A stretch of 64,000 nt of DNA from ZC4RG17 sp036380875. GTDB taxonomy: Bacteria > Actinomycetota > Acidimicrobiia > Spongiisociales > ZC4RG35. How positions within the stretch are numbered: position 1 is the first letter of the stretch; the number at the start of each line of letters is the position of its first letter. The notes under the pieces are model-generated. The model was not told the DNA's origin. It saw nothing but the letters and a program-made list of their open reading frames with translations, and did not search any database. The DNA lies in assembly GCA_036380875.1 (NCBI GenBank), contig DASVDX010000035.1, positions 1-64,000 on the forward strand. The letters are read 5' to 3'. Position numbers and translations under genes: made by a program. Positions 16,686 through 25,298 of this stretch are shown in pieces.

Positions 16686-17441
16686 ATGGACGCCGTCGTG
16701 GACCAAAGCGGCGAAGGCGCCGTATACAACATCGGCACCGCCGCCAGAAAGTCCGGACTCTCGGTCACCACGATTCGCACCTGGGAAGACCGCTACGGCG
16801 CGGTGGTGCCTACTCGAGATGCCTCGGGACGCCGGCTCTACAGCGCCGAGCAGATCGCCCAACTCACCTGGCTCCGCCAGCAGACCGAGGCGGGGCTGCG
16901 GGCGTCGGAGGCGCATCGGTTGCTGATGTCGGGTGAGGCCAATCTCACTCGGGCGGTCCCGCTCGTCGATCACGGGTCCGCCTGGGCGACGCTCCTCGCC
17001 TGGTCGCAGCAGGAGTCCGAGTGGCTCACCTCGATCCTCGCCGACTTGCGCCGCGGACTGCGCAGCGAGGCGGCGTCGATGGCGGCGGTGATCGACAATC
17101 CGGTGGCCGGCCGTGTCCTCAGCCTCACCCATCTCGACCCCGACGCGAGCGAGTCGGACCTGATTCGGCGTCTGGCTTTCGTGGTCGTGGCCGACGTTGC
17201 CGGTCTCGAGGAGGTCCTCGATGGAGGCGAGGCGCAGGCCCTCTCCGGGCGGGGCTTCGGGATCGACCAGGACGTCGTGATCGCTCCCGTTCAACACGGC
17301 GGAGTGCTCGGCGGGGCACTGGTCGTGGTGGCGCCGACGGCCAACGACCCGGCGACTCTGACCACCAAGGCCGTCCGGGTCATCGAATCGCGTCTCGAGG
17401 CCGATAGGGCGCGTTCCGCGTTCAGCAGCCTGCTCGATTGA
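16686..17441 (+). CDS. MerR-family transcriptional regulator with C-terminal sensor domain
   Basis: A 251-residue regulator. Residues ~14-82 are a MerR-type winged helix (YNIGTAARKSGLSVTTIRTWEDRYG, with LYSAEQIAQLTWLRQQ). The R-x-W-E-x-R-Y pattern and the Asp/Gly/Arg wing resemble the light- and B12-responsive MerR branch (CarA/LitR), but no B12-binding His motif is visible. The rest (about 100-250) looks like a degenerate GAF-type fold with a terminal helix EADRARSAFSSLLD. Good Shine-Dalgarno GGAGGG. It directly follows the GAF-like gene, possibly as one transcription unit. The signal sensed cannot be read from sequence. Confidence 0.82.
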   Translation: MDAVVDQSGEGAVYNIGTAARKSGLSVTTIRTWEDRYGAVVPTRDASGRRLYSAEQIAQLTWLRQQTEAGLRASEAHRLLMSGEANLTRAVPLVDHGSAWATLLAWSQQESEWLTSILADLRRGLRSEAASMAAVIDNPVAGRVLSLTHLDPDASESDLIRRLAFVVVADVAGLEEVLDGGEAQALSGRGFGIDQDVVIAPVQHGGVLGGALVVVAPTANDPATLTTKAVRVIESRLEADRARSAFSSLLD

Positions 17442-17467
17442 CCTGTTCTTTCGTCACAGGCCGGCGG

Positions 17468-17473
17468 TAACGT
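17468..17473 (+). promoter_or_regulatory. Leaderless-type -10 element (ligA)
   Basis: TAACGT is followed after 7 nt by the ligA ATG at 17481; no Shine-Dalgarno sequence is seen. Confidence 0.5.
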
Positions 17474-17480
17474 CGCGCCC

Positions 17481-19514
17481 ATGAACGAACTCGAGGCGAG
17501 GGTCGCCGAGCTGCGAGAGAAGATCAGCGAGGCGAACTACCGCTACTACGTCCTCGACGATCCGACGATCTCCGACGCCGAATACGACGAGCTCATGCGG
17601 GAACTGCGCTCCCTGGAGGAGCAGCATCCCGACCTGATCACCCCGGATTCCCCCACCCAGCGCGTCGGCGCCTCCGTCGCCCAGTCGAGCTTCGCCCCCG
17701 TCGAGCATCTCCGGCCGTTGTTCTCACTCGACAACGCCGAGTCGATGGCGGACCTGGAGGCGTGGGCCGACCGTGCCCGCCGGGCGCTCGGGCACGATCC
17801 CAGCGGCTACGCGCTGGAGCTGAAGATCGACGGGCTCGCCGTCGTCCTCGTCTACGAAAACGGCCGGTTCGTGCGGGGAGCCACCCGGGGCGACGGCACC
17901 GTGGGCGAGGACATCACCACCAACCTCCGCACCCTCGACCAGGTGCCGAAGCGCCTGGAAGGCGACGACGTGCCCAATCTGCTCGAAGTGCGCGGCGAGG
18001 TCTACATGTCCTTCGAGGCGTTCGAGGAGCTCAACCGCCGCCAGGCCGAAGCCGGGGCCCGGCTGTTCACCAACCCCCGCAACGCCGCCGCCGGTTCGAT
18101 CCGCATGAAGGACGCCTCGATCACGGCTACCCGCCAACTCGGGATCTGGATCTACCAGGCCGGGATCATCGAAGGAGGCCCGGAGCTCTCCACCCAGACC
18201 GAGGCGATGGCCTACCTCTCGAGCCTCGGGTTCCCCGTCAACCCGTCGTCGGCACGGGTCGAGGAGTTGTCGGAGGTCGAGGCCTACATCAAAAGCGCCG
18301 AAGCCGGTCGCCACGACCTCCCGTATCAGACCGACGGCGTGGTCGTGAAGGTCGACTCGTTGGCGGAGCAGGAGTCCCTCGGCTTCACCGCCCGGGCGCC
18401 CCGATGGGCGATCGCCTACAAGTTCCCCCCCGAGGAGCGCACCACGAAGCTCCTCGACATCCAGATCAACGTCGGGCGGACAGGCGCAGCTACCCCCTAC
18501 GCCGTCCTGGAACCCGTGTTCGTGGGCGGGGCGAACGTGAGCCGGGCCACACTCCACAACCAGGACCAGATCGCTCTGAAGGACATCCGCGTCGGTGACC
18601 AGGTGGTGGTGCGGCGCGCCGGGGACGTCATCCCCGAAGTGGTGGGACCCGTGGTGGCGGCTCGCACCGGGGAGGAGCGAGTGTGGCAGATGCCTTCCCA
18701 TTGCCCGTTCTGCGGCAACCCCATCGTGCGTCCGGAAGGCGAGGCGGTGGCACGCTGCACCGGAGGATTCGACTGCCCGTCTCGACTCCGTGAGTGGCTG
18801 TTCCACTTCGCCGGCCGGGGCGGGATGGACATCGAGCATCTCGGTTATCGGACCATCGATCTCCTGCTGCAGAAGGGCCTGATCCGGGGCCCGGCCGACC
18901 TGTTCACCTTCGACGCCCGGGTCCTCCTGTCCGAGGAGGGCTGGGGCGAGACCTCCGTCGCCAACCTGGAGCAGGCGATCGACGCCGCCCGCAACCGCCC
19001 CCCGGCGCGCCTCCTCACCGCGTTGGGAATCCGCCACGTGGGAGCGACCATGGCGCGGCGGTTGATCCGCCACTTCGGATCCATCCCTGCTCTCCTCGAC
19101 GCTCCGCTCGAAGAGATCGCCGCGGTGGAAGGGGTCGGCGAGGTGATCGCCCGCGAGGTCAAGCAGTGGGCCTCCGACCCGGCCAACCGCGATCTCATCG
19201 ACCGGCTCGCCGCGGCCGGCGTCCAGATGGGAGAGGAAAAGGAGGCGAAGGCGGGCGGAGGTGTCCTCGAGGGGGTCACGCTGGTCGTGTCGGGGACGCT
19301 CTCGGGCTTCTCACGGGAGGAGGCCGAGGCGGCGATCGAAGCCGCCGGGGGCCGGGCCACCGGGTCGGTGTCCGCCAAGACCACGGCGCTGGTGGTGGGA
19401 GACTCGCCGGGGGCGTCGAAGGTCAACCGGGCGGAGGAGTTGGGGGTGCCGATCATCGACGAGGCCACCTTCGTCCGACTCCTCGAAGAAGGGCCGTCCG
19501 TTCTCCAGACCTGA
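17481..19514 (+). CDS. ligA: NAD+-dependent DNA ligase LigA
   Basis: A 677-residue replicative DNA ligase that seals nicks using NAD+. In order: the Ia domain binding NMN (residues ~5-60, YRYYVLDDPTISDAEYDEL); the adenylation domain with KIDG (adenylated Lys115) and RGEVYM; the OB domain; a four-Cys zinc finger (CPFC ... C ... C) at about 412-435; helix-hairpin-helix repeats (ALGIRHVGATMARRL); and a BRCT domain at about 595-670. Every module is present at the expected length. It is an essential housekeeping gene, here transcribed alone from a leaderless-type promoter. Confidence 0.97.
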   Translation: MNELEARVAELREKISEANYRYYVLDDPTISDAEYDELMRELRSLEEQHPDLITPDSPTQRVGASVAQSSFAPVEHLRPLFSLDNAESMADLEAWADRARRALGHDPSGYALELKIDGLAVVLVYENGRFVRGATRGDGTVGEDITTNLRTLDQVPKRLEGDDVPNLLEVRGEVYMSFEAFEELNRRQAEAGARLFTNPRNAAAGSIRMKDASITATRQLGIWIYQAGIIEGGPELSTQTEAMAYLSSLGFPVNPSSARVEELSEVEAYIKSAEAGRHDLPYQTDGVVVKVDSLAEQESLGFTARAPRWAIAYKFPPEERTTKLLDIQINVGRTGAATPYAVLEPVFVGGANVSRATLHNQDQIALKDIRVGDQVVVRRAGDVIPEVVGPVVAARTGEERVWQMPSHCPFCGNPIVRPEGEAVARCTGGFDCPSRLREWLFHFAGRGGMDIEHLGYRTIDLLLQKGLIRGPADLFTFDARVLLSEEGWGETSVANLEQAIDAARNRPPARLLTALGIRHVGATMARRLIRHFGSIPALLDAPLEEIAAVEGVGEVIAREVKQWASDPANRDLIDRLAAAGVQMGEEKEAKAGGGVLEGVTLVVSGTLSGFSREEAEAAIEAAGGRATGSVSAKTTALVVGDSPGASKVNRAEELGVPIIDEATFVRLLEEGPSVLQT

Positions 19515-19518
19515 AGGC

Positions 19519-19908
19519 TCAGTGGACCCGGAAGCTCCACTCGAAGAAGCCGCCCTCGGGACTGCCGGAGACCCTGAGCCACTCCACTCGCACGGTGTGC
19601 TCGCCAGTGGTCCACTCGGTCATCACGGCCGAGTTCGGGTGCGGTGCCCAGGTGTACACGCCCGTGGCCGGCACGAACGTGGCATCGGGGATGGGCATGC
19701 CGTCGACGAAGATCGTCGCCTGGTAGCCGATGTCGAGATCGACCGACAGGACCGCCTGGCGGATCACGGAGTCTCCCGGCTCGGGCGAAACCGCTTCGAT
19801 GGGCGGGGGCAGTTCGACCGGTTCCCCCTCCGGGGCGAGCGCCACACCCAGGGCAACGGCGGCCACGGCGAGTAGCGCCAGACCGGCGTAGATCAGTCGG
19901 TACGGCAC
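19519..19908 (-). CDS. Membrane-anchored protein with Ig-like extracytoplasmic domain
   Basis: A 129-residue protein of unknown function. An N-terminal hydrophobic anchor (residues 5-24) is followed by a Glu/Pro spacer and a small all-beta domain: SPEPGDSVIRQAVLSVDL, a turn FVDGMPIP, then WTTGEHTVRVEWLRV and FFEWSFRVH. The alternating pattern and the W-x2-G-x-H-T-V-x-V motif suggest an Ig-like or fibronectin-like fold outside the membrane. No lipobox Cys is present. The GTG start is supported by TACCGT ending 7 nt upstream. It ends 4 bp beyond the convergent ligA stop and diverges from dapC. Confidence 0.65.
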   Translation of the reverse strand: MPYRLIYAGLALLAVAAVALGVALAPEGEPVELPPPIEAVSPEPGDSVIRQAVLSVDLDIGYQATIFVDGMPIPDATFVPATGVYTWAPHPNSAVMTEWTTGEHTVRVEWLRVSGSPEGGFFEWSFRVH

Positions 19909-19915
19909 GTGGAGG

Positions 19916-19921
19916 ACGGTA
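19916..19921 (-). promoter_or_regulatory. Leaderless-type -10 element (Ig-like protein gene)
   Basis: On the minus strand TACCGT is followed after 7 nt by the GTG at 19908. Confidence 0.45.
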
Positions 19922-19963
19922 CTCCAAACGGCTCCACAAGCCGGAAAACGGGCGCCCGCGGGC

Positions 19964-19969
19964 TAGCCT
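19964..19969 (+). promoter_or_regulatory. Leaderless-type -10 element (dapC)
   Basis: TAGCCT is followed after 6 nt by the ATG at 19976, with no Shine-Dalgarno sequence. Confidence 0.5.
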
Positions 19970-19975
19970 CGCCCC

Positions 19976-21124
19976 ATGCGGACCAATCCCGCGCTCGACC
20001 GCGTCGGCGCTCACCCCATAGCCGGGCTCCAGCAGAAGGTGCGCCGGCTTCGGGACCAGGGCGCCGACGTGATCGACTTCACGCTGGGCGATCCCACGGA
20101 GCCCACCTGGGAGGCGATCCCCGAGCAGTTGCGCCGAAAGGTCCCCGCCGTCTCGCAGTACCCGACGACGAACGGCCTGGCGGAGTTGCGGCGGGCGATC
20201 GCCGGGTACGTCCGGCGCCGGTTCGGCGTGAGCGTCGACCCCGACACGCAGGTGATTCCCACCTCCGGCGCCAAAGAGGCGATCTTTTCGACGGCGCTGG
20301 CCTTCGTCGACCGCGACCGCGGCGACGCGGTCGGCTACCCGGACCCCGGCTACCCGGTGTACGCCCGGGGCGCGGTGCTCGCCGGAGCCGAGGCGGTTCC
20401 CGTACCCGCCGGTCCGGATTTCGTCACGACGGTCGAGTCGGTGCCGACACCGCTGTGGGAGCGGATGGCGCTGTTGTGGATCTGCACGCCCTCGAATCCG
20501 ACGGGGGCGGTGATGGGCGAAGCGGAGTTGGCCGCGGTCGTGTCCGAGGCCCGGCGCCACGACGTGCTCGTGTGCAGCGACGAGTGTTACGCCGATCTCT
20601 ACGCCGAGGGGGCACAGCCGCCTCCCTCGGTCCTGCAGGTCGCCGACGGCACCGAGGGTGTCCTGGCGTATCTCTCGCTGTCGAAACGGTCGGGGATGAC
20701 CGGGTACCGGTCGGGGGCGATCGTGGGGGACCCGTCCGCGATCGAGAGGCTCTACCGGCTCCGAACGTCGACGGGGACGGCGTCCCCCGAGTTCGTCCAG
20801 TGGGCGGCTGTGACCGCCTGGGAGGACGACGAACACGTGGCGGAGCGGCGGCGGATCTTCGATCGGAAGCGGCAAATCCTGCGCGAGGGCCTGGAGGCGG
20901 CCGGGCTGAAGGTGGTGGCCTCGGAAGCAGGCCTGTATCTGTGGGTTGCCGTCGAAGACGACCTGGCGGCGGCGGAGACGCTGGCCGAGGCGGGCGTGTT
21001 CGTGTCTCCCGGTCGGATATTCGGCGAGCGGGGCTTCGGCCACTTGCGGCTCGCCTTGGTGCCCGACATCGACACCTGCCGCCGGGCGGCCGACCTGATC
21101 CGACAGGCGCTAGTTGGCGTGTAG
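19976..21124 (+). CDS. dapC: N-succinyldiaminopimelate aminotransferase DapC (class I/II PLP enzyme)
   Basis: A 382-residue fold-type I aminotransferase. LGDPTEPTWEAIPEQL, PDPGYPVYARGA, CTPSNPTGAV and LSLSKRSGMTGYRSG, with the PLP Lys near residue 238, mark the DapC/AspC group. The DapC assignment rests on its neighbours dapD and dapE: together they convert tetrahydrodipicolinate to LL-diaminopimelate by the succinylase branch, feeding peptidoglycan and lysine synthesis. Its 3' end overlaps dapD tail-to-tail by 15 bp. Start fixed by the leaderless-type -10. Confidence 0.88.
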   Translation: MRTNPALDRVGAHPIAGLQQKVRRLRDQGADVIDFTLGDPTEPTWEAIPEQLRRKVPAVSQYPTTNGLAELRRAIAGYVRRRFGVSVDPDTQVIPTSGAKEAIFSTALAFVDRDRGDAVGYPDPGYPVYARGAVLAGAEAVPVPAGPDFVTTVESVPTPLWERMALLWICTPSNPTGAVMGEAELAAVVSEARRHDVLVCSDECYADLYAEGAQPPPSVLQVADGTEGVLAYLSLSKRSGMTGYRSGAIVGDPSAIERLYRLRTSTGTASPEFVQWAAVTAWEDDEHVAERRRIFDRKRQILREGLEAAGLKVVASEAGLYLWVAVEDDLAAAETLAEAGVFVSPGRIFGERGFGHLRLALVPDIDTCRRAADLIRQALVGV

Positions 21125-22084
21125 CTCCTGGTTGAGGCCCGACCAGGTTCCCTTGGTTGGCAGCGCCTCGACCACACCGGTCGTCGAGTTGCGGCGGAAC
21201 AGGAGTCCGCTGGATCCGGACAGCTCCCGCGCCTTGCGACGCGTCCCATCGGGGAGGGTCACGATCGTGCCTGCGGTGAGGTAGAGGCCCGCCTCGACGA
21301 TGCAGTCATCGCCGAGCGAGATCCCCAGGCCCGAATTGGCCCCGAGCAGGCAACGCTTTCCGACCGAGATCACCTCGGTGCCGCCGCCGGAGAGCGTTCC
21401 CATGATCGAGGCACCGCCGCCGATGTCGGTTCCGTCACCAACGACCACGCCGGCGGAGATCCGTCCCTCCACCATCGAAGCCCCCAGGGTCCCGGCGTTG
21501 AAGTTCACGAATCCTTCGTGCATCACGGTCGTCCCCTCGGACAGGTAGGCGCCGAGGCGGACCCGGTCGGCATCGGCGATGCGCACGCCCGAAGGGATCA
21601 CATAGTCGGTCATCCGGGGGAACTTGTCGATCGACGTGACGTGCACGGGGCGACCGGCAGCGAGGAGTCGGATGCGGGTCTCCTCGAAGTCCTCGACCGG
21701 GCACGGGCCCTGTGTCGTCCACACGACGTTGTTGAGCACGCCGAAGATGCCTTCCAGGCTGATCTCGTGGGGGCGGACGATGCGATGCGAGAGCAGATGC
21801 AGCCGCAGGTAGGCGTCGGGCGGGTCGGCCGGGGGCTGGGAGAGGTCTTCGATGTGGGTGGCGACCAGCACCCGCTCGACGTCCCGGTCCGGGTCGGGGC
21901 CGGCGAGACCGATGAGACGCTGCTCACCGAAGAACGCCGCGGTGGAGGGTTCGATGCGAACCGTGCCGGGGGTCAGTTCTCGACCCTCGGGCACCCCGAG
22001 CCGGGGGCGGGGGAAGTAGGTGTCGAGGACCTCGCCCCGGGCGTCGACCGTGGCGATTCCGATACCGGTGGCGCTCTCGCTCAT
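21110..22084 (-). CDS. dapD: Tetrahydrodipicolinate N-succinyltransferase DapD, actinobacterial type
   Basis: A 324-residue enzyme transferring succinyl from succinyl-CoA to tetrahydrodipicolinate. The C-terminal half is a left-handed beta-helix of hexapeptide repeats (VRLGAYLSEGTTVMHEGFVN, VEGRISAGVVVGDGTDIGGG, LLGANSGLGISLGDDCIVEAG), and the N-terminal region is long, as in actinobacterial DapD proteins such as the mycobacterial one. It lies antisense between dapC and dapE, overlapping the dapC tail. TAGCCT ends 9 nt before its ATG, and the dapE start is only 42 bp away, so the two likely share a divergent promoter region. Confidence 0.92.
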   Translation of the reverse strand: MSESATGIGIATVDARGEVLDTYFPRPRLGVPEGRELTPGTVRIEPSTAAFFGEQRLIGLAGPDPDRDVERVLVATHIEDLSQPPADPPDAYLRLHLLSHRIVRPHEISLEGIFGVLNNVVWTTQGPCPVEDFEETRIRLLAAGRPVHVTSIDKFPRMTDYVIPSGVRIADADRVRLGAYLSEGTTVMHEGFVNFNAGTLGASMVEGRISAGVVVGDGTDIGGGASIMGTLSGGGTEVISVGKRCLLGANSGLGISLGDDCIVEAGLYLTAGTIVTLPDGTRRKARELSGSSGLLFRRNSTTGVVEALPTKGTWSGLNQELHAN

Positions 22085-22093
22085 AGGACGCGG

Positions 22094-22099
22094 AGGCTA
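22094..22099 (-). promoter_or_regulatory. Candidate -10 element (dapD)
   Basis: On the minus strand TAGCCT is followed after 9 nt by the dapD ATG at 22084, implying no or almost no leader. Confidence 0.4.
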
Positions 22100-22113
22100 C
22101 ACACCTGCCTCGG

Positions 22114-22119
22114 TAGTCT
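22114..22119 (+). promoter_or_regulatory. Leaderless-type -10 element (dapE)
   Basis: TAGTCT is followed after 7 nt by the dapE ATG at 22127. It is back-to-back with the dapD element 14 bp away. Confidence 0.5.
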
Positions 22120-22126
22120 GGCAACC

Positions 22127-23170
22127 ATGGACGCCCCCCTCGTCGAAACGCTGGCCTGGCTCGTCGACGTCCCATCGCCGACCGGAGACGAGGGAGAGAT
22201 CTGCCGCCAGATCGCCGAACGCCTCGGAGGGCTGCCCCAGGAACGGATCCGGGAGTCCCTTGTCGTCGGGCGACCGACAGGCAAGCCGCTGGTGGTCCTG
22301 GCCGGGCACATCGACACCGTCCCCTCGCAAGGGCAGGGCCCGGCCCGCATCGAAGGCGACCGTCTCTTCGGCCTGGGCGCCTCCGACATGAAGGCCGGCC
22401 TCGCCGTGATGATCCACCTGCTGGAGGATCCCGACGTCGCCTCGGGACGCTACGACGTGGCCGGCGTGTTCTACGCCGCCGAGGAGGGACCCCACGAGGA
22501 CAACCAACTCCGCGACGTGCTGGCGGCCGTCGATTGGCTGGCCGCCGCCGACTGCGCGGTGGTGCTCGAGCCGACCGACGGGGAGATCCAATACGGCTGC
22601 AACGGAGTGGTGAACGCCACGGTTCGATTCCTCGGAAAGGCCGCCCACTCCGCCCGGCCCTGGTGGGGCGTGAACGCCATCACCAAGGCGGGGGAGTGGC
22701 TGGCCCGCCTGGATCGGATCGAGCCCCGTTCCTACGTCGTCGACGGCTTGGAGTACAAGCGGACGGTGGCCGTGACCCGGGCTCGAGGAGGGATCGCCAA
22801 CAACATCGTTCCCGCCGAGTTCACCCTCAACGTGAACATGCGATTCACCCCCGACATGACTGTCGACGAGGCCGTGGCCGAACTCCGGGAGATCTGCGCC
22901 GGCTGCGACGAGTTCGCGGTGACCGACAGCGCCCCGGCAGGGGCAGTGTCGGCCGACCACCCCCTCATCACCCGGCTGGCGGAGTTGAGCGGAGCCCCGC
23001 GGGCCGCAAAGCAAGGGTGGACCGACGTGGCCCGGTTCTCGGAGATCGGTGTCCCGGCGATCAACTACGGGCCGGGTGAATCCGCCCAGGCCCACCAGGC
23101 GGAGGAGTCCGTCGATCTCCGTCTGGTGGGCCAGGTCCACGGCGCCCTGCGCCGCCTGCTCACGGCCTGA
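22127..23170 (+). CDS. dapE: Succinyl-diaminopimelate desuccinylase DapE
   Basis: A 347-residue M20 di-zinc amidohydrolase releasing succinate from N-succinyl-LL-diaminopimelate. LAGHIDTVPSQG near residue 58 holds a metal His and Asp, GLGASDMKAGLAV the bridging Asp, and FYAAEEGP the catalytic Glu and a metal ligand. CNGVVNATVRFLGKAAHSARPW enters the dimerisation domain with its conserved His, and GPGESAQAHQAEE supplies the last metal His. The ATG at 22127 is supported by the -10 just upstream. The stop abuts that of the convergent anti-sigma-like gene with no intergenic base. Confidence 0.92.
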   Translation: MDAPLVETLAWLVDVPSPTGDEGEICRQIAERLGGLPQERIRESLVVGRPTGKPLVVLAGHIDTVPSQGQGPARIEGDRLFGLGASDMKAGLAVMIHLLEDPDVASGRYDVAGVFYAAEEGPHEDNQLRDVLAAVDWLAAADCAVVLEPTDGEIQYGCNGVVNATVRFLGKAAHSARPWWGVNAITKAGEWLARLDRIEPRSYVVDGLEYKRTVAVTRARGGIANNIVPAEFTLNVNMRFTPDMTVDEAVAELREICAGCDEFAVTDSAPAGAVSADHPLITRLAELSGAPRAAKQGWTDVARFSEIGVPAINYGPGESAQAHQAEESVDLRLVGQVHGALRRLLTA

Positions 23171-24754
23171 TCAGTCGCCGGCCACGAAGTACCCCCACGT
23201 GCCGTCCGGGGCGATGCCTACGCGCCAGCCCAGGTATCCCTCCCCGTACTGGCGCAGCTCCTCTGTCGTGTCGGCTCCGAGGATCGGCTCGAGCTCGGCC
23301 CACGACACCTCGTTGGACGGATCGACGTGGACGGCGGGCCAGGCCCAGTAGCCGGCGGGGTCCTCGGCAGGTGTCGTCGTCAGGAGGGCGGCGAGGACGG
23401 CCAGCGGGTCCCGACCGGCGCGGCCTTCGGCTACCCAGAACTCGACGGGGTCGCCGGCCGCGCCGAAGCTGATCGTCGTCCCGTCCGCCTCGACGATGGC
23501 GGCGAGCCCCTCGTAGTCGCACGACGCCGCCAGGGCGGCGAGTTGCTCCCTCGTCTCGGCCACGGCCGGGGGCAGGTCATGGGGCGGGAGGCCGATCTCC
23601 TGGGGCTGGCAGGGGAGGGCGGCGTCTTCCCCGCCGAGCCCGGCGTCGTAGCCGACCTCGAGATCCACGAATGGAACCGCCGAGCCCTGCTCCACCGGGG
23701 GCAACGACCAGGCACCGGACTCGGAGACGAGGAGCGTCTCCGCCGGTGTCTGCACCGCCCAGCCCGCCTCACCAGCGGTGAGGTTGAAGGCCCCGGCCGG
23801 GATCTCTCGCTGCCACAGGGTCTCGCCAGTGCGGACCGAGCGAACGACGAGCTCCGTTCCCTGGAACGGCAGCGTGGCCAGCGATTGCCCGTCTGCCGAG
23901 AGCCGCGTCATCGTCGTCCGCGGGAAGCACTCGTCGGACAGGGGAGAATCGATGGGCCCGTCGCTGATGTGGGCGAACTCCAGCTGCCTGCAGTCCTCGC
24001 CGTCCCGGGTGAAGGCGACGACCGGACCGCCCACATCGAGCATGACGGATACACCCGGCTCGTACTCGAGGCTCTGGATCTCGCGAGTCTCCCCGCTGTC
24101 GAGGTCGATCGCCGTGAGGCGGCTCACGCTGCCGACGTCCGTCGGCCTGTCCACCAGGTAATAGAGCAGCGGCTGACCCGCTTCCCCCTCGCCCGTGCCG
24201 ATGGGCACGATGTTCGCTCCCGAGGGGGGAGACACGACCACGCTGGGTTCGGCGGCACCTGGCGCCAGGCGCAGCACGGTGTCCTGCTCCCATGGCATCG
24301 GTGTCGTCTCGTGCTGGAACACGATCCCGCCGCTCAGGTCGGGAGCCGCCCAAGCGACATCGGAGTAGGGTCCCGCGTCGGTGAGCTCGAGCAACGTGTT
24401 CCCGTCCCGATCGAGCACGGTGAGGCCGTCTGGCCCGGCGACGATCACCCCGCGCGGCTCGGCGGCCTCAGTTGGGATCGTGGTCGGCGGCGTTTCGGGA
24501 ACCGTTGTCTCGGTGGGCCTCGTGTCCGGGGTGGGTTCGGTGGCGACCGGCGGGCCGCCCGGCCCGGTGTCGAGCACGTTCAGCACCCCGACGAACAGCG
24601 CCACGACGGCCGCGGCTCCGAGGACCCGGACGGTGCGGGCGCGGATCTGACGGCGACGGCCCTCCTCCATCACCTGTTCCAGCCGGTCCTCGGCGACCAG
24701 GTGGGAGGTCATCGCCTTCAGATGGCTCTTGATGCGCTCCTCGGTGTTCATCAT
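23171..24754 (-). CDS. Membrane-anchored anti-sigma-like protein with extracytoplasmic sensor region
   Basis: A 527-residue predicted single-pass protein. A charged cytoplasmic N-terminus (residues 1-40) precedes a membrane segment at ~42-60, a Pro/Thr linker (TETTVPETPPTTIPTEA) at ~70-100, a beta-propeller-like region (~100-390) and a C-terminal domain (~430-527) with CQPQEIG and a later Cys. Its start overlaps the stop of the ECF sigma gene (ATGATG/TGA), the usual arrangement for a sigma factor and its membrane anti-sigma partner. No zinc-binding HxxxCxxC anti-sigma motif is visible, so the assignment rests on context and topology. Confidence 0.65.
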   Translation of the reverse strand: MMNTEERIKSHLKAMTSHLVAEDRLEQVMEEGRRRQIRARTVRVLGAAAVVALFVGVLNVLDTGPGGPPVATEPTPDTRPTETTVPETPPTTIPTEAAEPRGVIVAGPDGLTVLDRDGNTLLELTDAGPYSDVAWAAPDLSGGIVFQHETTPMPWEQDTVLRLAPGAAEPSVVVSPPSGANIVPIGTGEGEAGQPLLYYLVDRPTDVGSVSRLTAIDLDSGETREIQSLEYEPGVSVMLDVGGPVVAFTRDGEDCRQLEFAHISDGPIDSPLSDECFPRTTMTRLSADGQSLATLPFQGTELVVRSVRTGETLWQREIPAGAFNLTAGEAGWAVQTPAETLLVSESGAWSLPPVEQGSAVPFVDLEVGYDAGLGGEDAALPCQPQEIGLPPHDLPPAVAETREQLAALAASCDYEGLAAIVEADGTTISFGAAGDPVEFWVAEGRAGRDPLAVLAALLTTTPAEDPAGYWAWPAVHVDPSNEVSWAELEPILGADTTEELRQYGEGYLGWRVGIAPDGTWGYFVAGD

Positions 24755-25248
24755 TTCGTCTCCAGCTTCTGGCGCAGCTCGTTCATCACCCGGTGCAGCC
24801 GGCTCTTGGCGGTGCCGGTCGGGATGCCGAGAGCTGCGCCGATCTCTTCGTAGCTCCAATCCATCAGATGACGCAGGACGACCAACGTGCGGGCCTCGAG
24901 CGGCAGCTCGCGAAGTGCACGTTCGACGTCGGGATCTGGAAGCGGCTGGTCGACGGGATTGTCAGGTGGTCGATCGTCCAGGTGTTCGCGGGTCTGTTTG
25001 CGGAGCCGGGAGCGAGCCCAGTTCAGCCCCACCCGATACACCCAGCCCGGGGCGTTGTCGTAGGTCGAGACCGTGGTCCAGCGTTGATACGCCCGGGTCA
25101 TTGCCTCGTCCGTCGCCTCCTTGGCCAGCTCTATGTCCCCCAATGTGGCGGCCAGGGCGCGGAAGACGGGCTGATGGTGCACCCGATAGAAATCGGGAAA
25201 TTGCCGCTGCCGCAGCCGCGTCGTCGTGGCTTGTCTCAAGGCGGTCAA
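24751..25248 (-). CDS. ECF-family RNA polymerase sigma factor
   Basis: A 165-residue sigma-70 family protein with only regions 2 and 4. Region 2 spans ~20-85 (FYRVHHQPVFRALAATLGD, DEAMTRAYQRW, WVYRVGLNWARSRLRK). Region 4 spans ~108-160 (LRELPLEARTLVVLRHLMDW, then YEEIGAALGIPTGTAKSRLHR). Such factors redirect polymerase to a small regulon when their anti-sigma partner, probably the overlapping downstream gene, lets go. The start is TTG with a strong AAGGAGG only 3 nt upstream. It lies 50 bp after the GH57-like gene on the same strand, so all three may form one operon. Confidence 0.9.
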   Translation of the reverse strand: MTALRQATTTRLRQRQFPDFYRVHHQPVFRALAATLGDIELAKEATDEAMTRAYQRWTTVSTYDNAPGWVYRVGLNWARSRLRKQTREHLDDRPPDNPVDQPLPDPDVERALRELPLEARTLVVLRHLMDWSYEEIGAALGIPTGTAKSRLHRVMNELRQKLETK

Positions 25249-25298
25249 GTTCCTCCTTTGTCACCCACAAACGCAGATCCCCCCGTCGGCGTTCTGTG

